A stretch of DNA of 64,000 bases, from NCBI GenBank assembly GCA_027064425.1, contig JAMOPO010000003.1:62001-126000 (forward strand), given 5' to 3'. Both the position numbers and the translations under genes were made by a program. This DNA is from Methanobacteriota archaeon. GTDB taxonomy: Archaea > JAADCQ01 > Methanopyri > Methanopyrales > Methanopyraceae. This document shows, in pieces, positions 60,842 through 64,000 of this stretch (position 1 is the stretch's first letter; every line of letters starts with the position of its first letter). A model generated the notes under the pieces. It had not been told where the DNA came from. It worked only from the letters and a program-made list of their open reading frames with translations, and did no database searches.

Positions 60842-62657
60842 GGATCTCCTCGTAGATCCTTCGGACCTTCTTGATCGTGTCCGCATCCTCCGGGCCCAGG
60901 TCCTCCCTGACCCGGACCAGCCTCGGGAACCGCAGGGCGAACCCGGACGAGTACTTCGGGCTCTTTTGGATGTCCTCGAACTCGACCTCGAACACGATCT
61001 CCGGCTTGAACCGGACCTCGCGCCCGGACTCCTCGACCACCAGATCCTTCTCCTCGACGAACAGCTTGGTCAGTCGCTCGAGCGTCTCGTCGTCCATTCC
61101 CGTCCCGACCTTACCCACCTCTAGCAGCTTCTCCTTGTTCTCATCCCACACGGCCAGCAGGTACGAGCCGATCAGTCCCTTCCGCTTGCCCTTGCCCCAG
61201 ATACCACCGACGACCACGCAGTCCAGCGTCTCGAGCACCGGCTTGACCTTGAGCATCTTCTTCCCGCGGACGCCCGGCGTGTAGTCCGCGCTCAGGTCCT
61301 TCACCATCACGCCCTCGTGACCCATCTCCAGCGCCTCGTGGAACATCTCCGCCGCCTCCTTCGGGTCGTCGGTGATGAGCTGGTCCACGAGCATCACTTT
61401 GCCCTCCTGCTCGTTCACGATCTCCTCCAGGCGCCGGCGGCGCTCCTCGAACGGCGCGTCCACCAGGGACTCACCGTCCACGTACAGGCAGTCGAACAGG
61501 TACAGCTCGACCGGGATCTCGCGCCGGACCTCCTCGATGTCGTACTTCCGCTTGATCCGGTGCAGCAGCTCCTGGAACGGTCGCGGCTTGCCGGTCTCCG
61601 GGTCGATCGCGACCGCCTCTCCCTCCAGGATGAACTCGTCCGCGTCCACGCACTCCTTGACCGCCTCCACGAGGTCCGGCAGCGCGTGCGTCACGTCCTC
61701 GATCCGGCGCGTGTAGACGCGTACTTCCTCACCGTCCGAGTGCACCTGCACCCGGGCGCCGTCCAGCTTGATCTCAACCGCTCCCTTACCGCCCACCTCC
61801 GCCAGCGCCTCCTTCACGTTCCGCGCCGCCTGCGCGAGCATCGGCTTGATCGGCCGCATCGGCTTCAGGTCGATCTGCTTCAGCCCCTCCTCACCCTCCG
61901 TCGCCGCGACCTTGGCCACCAAGCCGATGTCGTTGGAGAGCATGTGCGCCCGCTCGACCAGCTTCTTGCTGACGCCGAACGCCTGAGAGATGGCCTCCTC
62001 GACCGTGTTCTCGCGCACGCCGGTGCGCAGCTCCTCCAGCACCTGCCGGACCAGGTACCGCGCCTCCTTCGGTCGGGCCCGGGCCAGCAGCCCCATCAGC
62101 AGCCTCATCTTCCGCTTGACCGCTCCCTCCCCCTCCACCTCCGCGACCTTTTCGAACGTCTCTCGCACCTCCTGAACGGTCAGCGGCTGCGAGGAGAATA
62201 GCGTGGACGTCTTCTTCCTCCTCAACAGCTCCTCGGCCACCGAGCCCAGGTCGCCCAGCTGCTTGAACAGCTCCGTCACCTCGGACTCGGAGGCGCCCGT
62301 CGCCTGCGCGATCGTCTTCTGCATCAGCTTGGTACCGATGCCCAGCTCCCGCGAGTCCCAGCCCGGGAAGACCTGGTTGGCCAGGAAGACGGCCACCGTG
62401 TCGAGCGCGTCCTCAGGGCACTGCCGCAGGAACTGAGCGATGAGCGCGATCTTCGCCTTTCGGGAGCTGATCCGCTCCAGCCGCTCGAACGCCTCCGCCA
62501 GCGAGGAGTAGTACACGTCCCCATCCGTGGTCTTAACCTCCAGGCTGGGCGAGGGCTCACGCTCCCTTCTCTCCTTCTCCTCCTTACCCTTACCCTTGGG
62601 AGGAGAGGTTATGAACGAGTCCAGCCTGCGCGAGCCCGGGGGGCGCGTCCGGGCCAC
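60828..62657 (-). CDS. lig: ATP-dependent DNA ligase
   Basis: DNA ligase joining nicks in replication and repair. The 609-aa protein has the adenylation motif KLDGARVQ (K297), motif III VELYLFDCLYVDG near 385, motif IV EGVMVKDL near 450 and motif V KMLKVKPV near 470. The DNA-binding domain spans about 55-260 (SSLAEAFERLE). The first 45 residues are an extra basic, Pro/Lys-rich extension with RRLDSFITSP, which resembles the LDSFF part of a PIP box without the leading Gln. GTG at 62655-62657; a shared AT-rich promoter lies 34 nt upstream. Confidence 0.96.
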   Translation of the reverse strand: MARTRPPGSRRLDSFITSPPKGKGKEEKERREREPSPSLEVKTTDGDVYYSSLAEAFERLERISSRKAKIALIAQFLRQCPEDALDTVAVFLANQVFPGWDSRELGIGTKLMQKTIAQATGASESEVTELFKQLGDLGSVAEELLRRKKTSTLFSSQPLTVQEVRETFEKVAEVEGEGAVKRKMRLLMGLLARARPKEARYLVRQVLEELRTGVRENTVEEAISQAFGVSKKLVERAHMLSNDIGLVAKVAATEGEEGLKQIDLKPMRPIKPMLAQAARNVKEALAEVGGKGAVEIKLDGARVQVHSDGEEVRVYTRRIEDVTHALPDLVEAVKECVDADEFILEGEAVAIDPETGKPRPFQELLHRIKRKYDIEEVRREIPVELYLFDCLYVDGESLVDAPFEERRRRLEEIVNEQEGKVMLVDQLITDDPKEAAEMFHEALEMGHEGVMVKDLSADYTPGVRGKKMLKVKPVLETLDCVVVGGIWGKGKRKGLIGSYLLAVWDENKEKLLEVGKVGTGMDDETLERLTKLFVEEKDLVVEESGREVRFKPEIVFEVEFEDIQKSPKYSSGFALRFPRLVRVREDLGPEDADTIKKVRRIYEEILKKH

Positions 62658-62688
62658 GATCCACTCCCCCCGATCACCCGTGTTCGAG

Positions 62689-62700
62689 CCGTAAAAAACG
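62689..62700. promoter_or_regulatory. Shared divergent TATA region of lig and rio2
   Basis: CCGTAAAAAACG is the only AT-rich patch in the 74-bp gap between the two divergent starts. It lies 31 nt before the rio2 ATG and 34 nt before the lig GTG, so it may serve both strands. The ferredoxin promoter has the same CCGTAAAAA core. Confidence 0.5.
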
Positions 62701-62731
62701 CATTCGCGATCGGTCGGGCGGCACTCGCGCC

Positions 62732-63634
62732 ATGGTGATGGTGGAACGGGTGGTCCAGGCGTTCCCGCAGATGGAGCCGGAGGACTTCAAGGTCCTTCGC
62801 GCCCTGGAGCTCGAGATGCGCCACCACGAGTGGGTCCCGTTCGAGCGCCTGCTCGAGCGGACGGGGTTCGACGAGAAGGAGCTCGGCTACCGGCTCTCCC
62901 GGCTGGACCGGTGGGACATGATCATCCGAACGCGGCGTGAGACGGTCGGCTACCTCGGTTACCAGCTACGCCCGGAGGGGTACGACGCCCTCGCGCTCCG
63001 CGTCCTGGTGGAGGAGGGCATCATCGAGGGTCTAGGGCCCGAGATCGGCGTGGGCAAGGAGGCGGACGTGTACCTGGGCATCTCGCCCAAGGGCGTCGAG
63101 CTGGCGGTCAAGTTCAACCGGATCGGGCGGACGAGCTACACCAAGATCAAGCGCTACCGGGAGTACGTGAAGGATAAGCGCCACATCTCCTGGCTCTACG
63201 TCAACCGGCTGACCGCCGAGCGGGAGTTCGAGGCGCTCCTGCACCTGTACCCGGAGGGCGTGCCCGTGCCGCGGCCCGTTTACCAGAACCGGCACGTGCT
63301 GGTCATGACGAAGTTCGATGGAAAGGAGCTGGCGGAGACCCGCGTCGACGACCCGGAGCGGGTCCTCCGGGAGATCCTGGACGCTTACCATCAGGCCCTC
63401 GAGGTGGGAGTAGTCCACGGGGACCTGAGCCAGTTCAACATCGTGGTCGAGAACGACGGCAGCGTGCTCCTGATCGACTGGGCGCACTGGGTGGACCTCA
63501 GTCACCCGTCCGCGTCCGAGCTGATCGAGCGGGACGTCCGAAACGTGTGCGAGTACTTCCGGCGAAAGTACAGAATCTCGGTAGACTACCGGGAGTTCCT
63601 GCCGGATGAGGAGGTTTACGGGGATCGAGGGTAG
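62732..63634 (+). CDS. rio2: Rio2-type atypical serine kinase
   Basis: RIO kinase/ATPase involved in small ribosomal subunit maturation, 300 aa. An N-terminal winged helix (about 20-90) is followed by the P-loop-like IGVGKEADVYLG near 105. The catalytic loop is HGDLSQFN (D near 231), and the metal-binding loop is LIDWAHWVDLSHPSA near 249. Most Rio2 proteins have IDWPQ or IDFPQ there, so AH is a variant. ATG at 62732 or 62738 is the start. Its TATA box is shared with lig. Confidence 0.94.
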   Translation: MVMVERVVQAFPQMEPEDFKVLRALELEMRHHEWVPFERLLERTGFDEKELGYRLSRLDRWDMIIRTRRETVGYLGYQLRPEGYDALALRVLVEEGIIEGLGPEIGVGKEADVYLGISPKGVELAVKFNRIGRTSYTKIKRYREYVKDKRHISWLYVNRLTAEREFEALLHLYPEGVPVPRPVYQNRHVLVMTKFDGKELAETRVDDPERVLREILDAYHQALEVGVVHGDLSQFNIVVENDGSVLLIDWAHWVDLSHPSASELIERDVRNVCEYFRRKYRISVDYREFLPDEEVYGDRG

Positions 63635-63705
63635 TCCCCGATGAGAGGGTGGCCCGTTACCGACGGCGGGTTGGCGGATCGGCGACACCTGCGCCCGTCT
63701 CGCAA

Positions 63706-63716
63706 CCGTAAAAAGC
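63706..63716 (+). promoter_or_regulatory. Probable ferredoxin-gene TATA box
   Basis: CCGTAAAAAGC lies 35 nt before the ATG at 63751, inside GC-rich DNA. It shares its core with the lig/rio2 promoter. Confidence 0.45.
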
Positions 63717-63750
63717 GTCCGCCGGCGAGGGGCTGCCGGGGCGGCCGCGG

Positions 63751-64000
63751 ATGCCGATCGAGATCGACCTGGACTCCTGCCTGCTCTGCGAGGCCTGCGT
63801 CGCGGCCTGCCCGACCGGGGCCATCCGACGGGAAGATGACGACATGAACCACTGCATCGTGTGCGGAGCCTGCGCCAAGGCGTGCCCCAACGACGCGCTG
63901 GAGGTGGAGGACCTCGAGCGGGAGATCGACGGCGAGACGGCCGAGGTCAAGCGGATCGGCTGGCGGCCCGAGGAGTGCGAGAAGGAGGAGCCGCCGATCT
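63751..64000 (+). CDS. Ferredoxin-type 2[4Fe-4S] protein (cut by the window end)
   Basis: The first 83 residues encode two CxxCxxCxxxCP clusters (CLLCEACVAACP, about 10-21, and CIVCGACAKACP, about 34-45). A non-ferredoxin extension follows that runs off the window, so this is more than a simple ferredoxin. It may be the electron-transfer subunit of a hydrogenase, a CoB-CoM reductase or another redox complex; the missing part decides. ATG at 63751 with GGGGCGG upstream. Confidence 0.85.
   Translation, partial: MPIEIDLDSCLLCEACVAACPTGAIRREDDDMNHCIVCGACAKACPNDALEVEDLEREIDGETAEVKRIGWRPEECEKEEPPI

Noticed and set aside
63581-63660. A further C/D box sRNA at the rio2 3' end
   Set aside because: CCGATGA, 15 nt and CCGA fit, but the upstream C-like box encodes the conserved LPDEE of Rio2 and no D' box is present.
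1-64000. CRISPR arrays, insertion sequences, inteins and rRNA genes
   Set aside because: No regularly spaced repeats, no transposase-like frame, no intein in PolB, RadA, MCM or the helicase, and no rRNA motifs were seen.

Overview
The window reads as a chromosome segment of a Methanopyrus-type hyperthermophilic methanogen (Methanopyrus kandleri or a close relative). It is very GC-rich, its proteins are unusually rich in Glu and Asp, and GTG and TTG starts are common. It encodes archaeal replication and translation proteins (family B polymerase, MCM, RadA, ATP-dependent ligase, aIF2 beta, NAC, class I LysRS), coenzyme F420 and corrin genes, and ether-lipid genes. A Mur-ligase homologue fits a pseudomurein wall. 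The most specific sign is the single tRNA gene, tRNA-Arg(UCG), which carries C at position 8 where nearly all tRNAs have U. C8-to-U8 editing is the known hallmark of M. kandleri.

Layout. 1-11 kb: a giant CobN-like chelatase with a membrane-anchored tail, a radical SAM protein, PolB, two corrin methyltransferases (cbiL, cbiT) and an anchored exported protein. 11-17 kb: an Lhr-type helicase, an orphan protein with a HEPN RNase motif (CARF/Csm6-like), RNase Z and RadA. 17.2-18.0 kb: a gene-poor stretch ending in candidate C/D box sRNAs. 18-27 kb: an unknown protein, a cation exchanger, the AmmeMemoRadiSam radical SAM enzyme, DGGGP synthase, FBP aldolase/phosphatase, NAC, a PUA protein and TldD/TldE. 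27-38.5 kb: GatB, a Memo protein, then mcm - RPA-like - aIF2 beta - DUF424 - trm14, a HAD phosphatase, cofE and thrC. 38.6-38.9 kb: SRP 7S RNA on the minus strand. 39-46.5 kb: membrane and glycolipid-type genes, a DUF2070 protein, and an operon of a site-2 protease, a SPASM radical SAM enzyme and a helical protein. 46.5-57 kb: nucleotidyltransferase, tRNA-binding protein, HTH/zinc protein, LysRS, three radical SAM enzymes, a solitary S19 gene and mevalonate kinase. 57.2-64 kb: tRNA-Arg, a Mur-ligase homologue, PAC2 protein, a transglutaminase-fold exported protein, DNA ligase, Rio2 and a ferredoxin gene cut by the window end.

Most unusual observations. (1) Two genes whose conserved N-termini lie upstream of any ATG, GTG or TTG each have an in-frame ACG exactly 6 nt after a GGAGG Shine-Dalgarno sequence (42208 and 49894). 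A third gene appears to start with CTG in a CTGA stop/start overlap (44154). In an organism with known C-to-U tRNA editing, ACG starts deserve a test for mRNA editing as well as for direct ACG initiation. (2) A near-identical 25-bp inverted repeat sits just 3' of both stable-RNA genes (SRP RNA and tRNA-Arg). (3) Five C/D box sRNA candidates of 56-63 nt share a C'/guide(15 nt)/D layout. (4) An orphan HEPN-nuclease-like gene overlaps the RNase Z gene. All calls come from reading the sequence; no database search was run.
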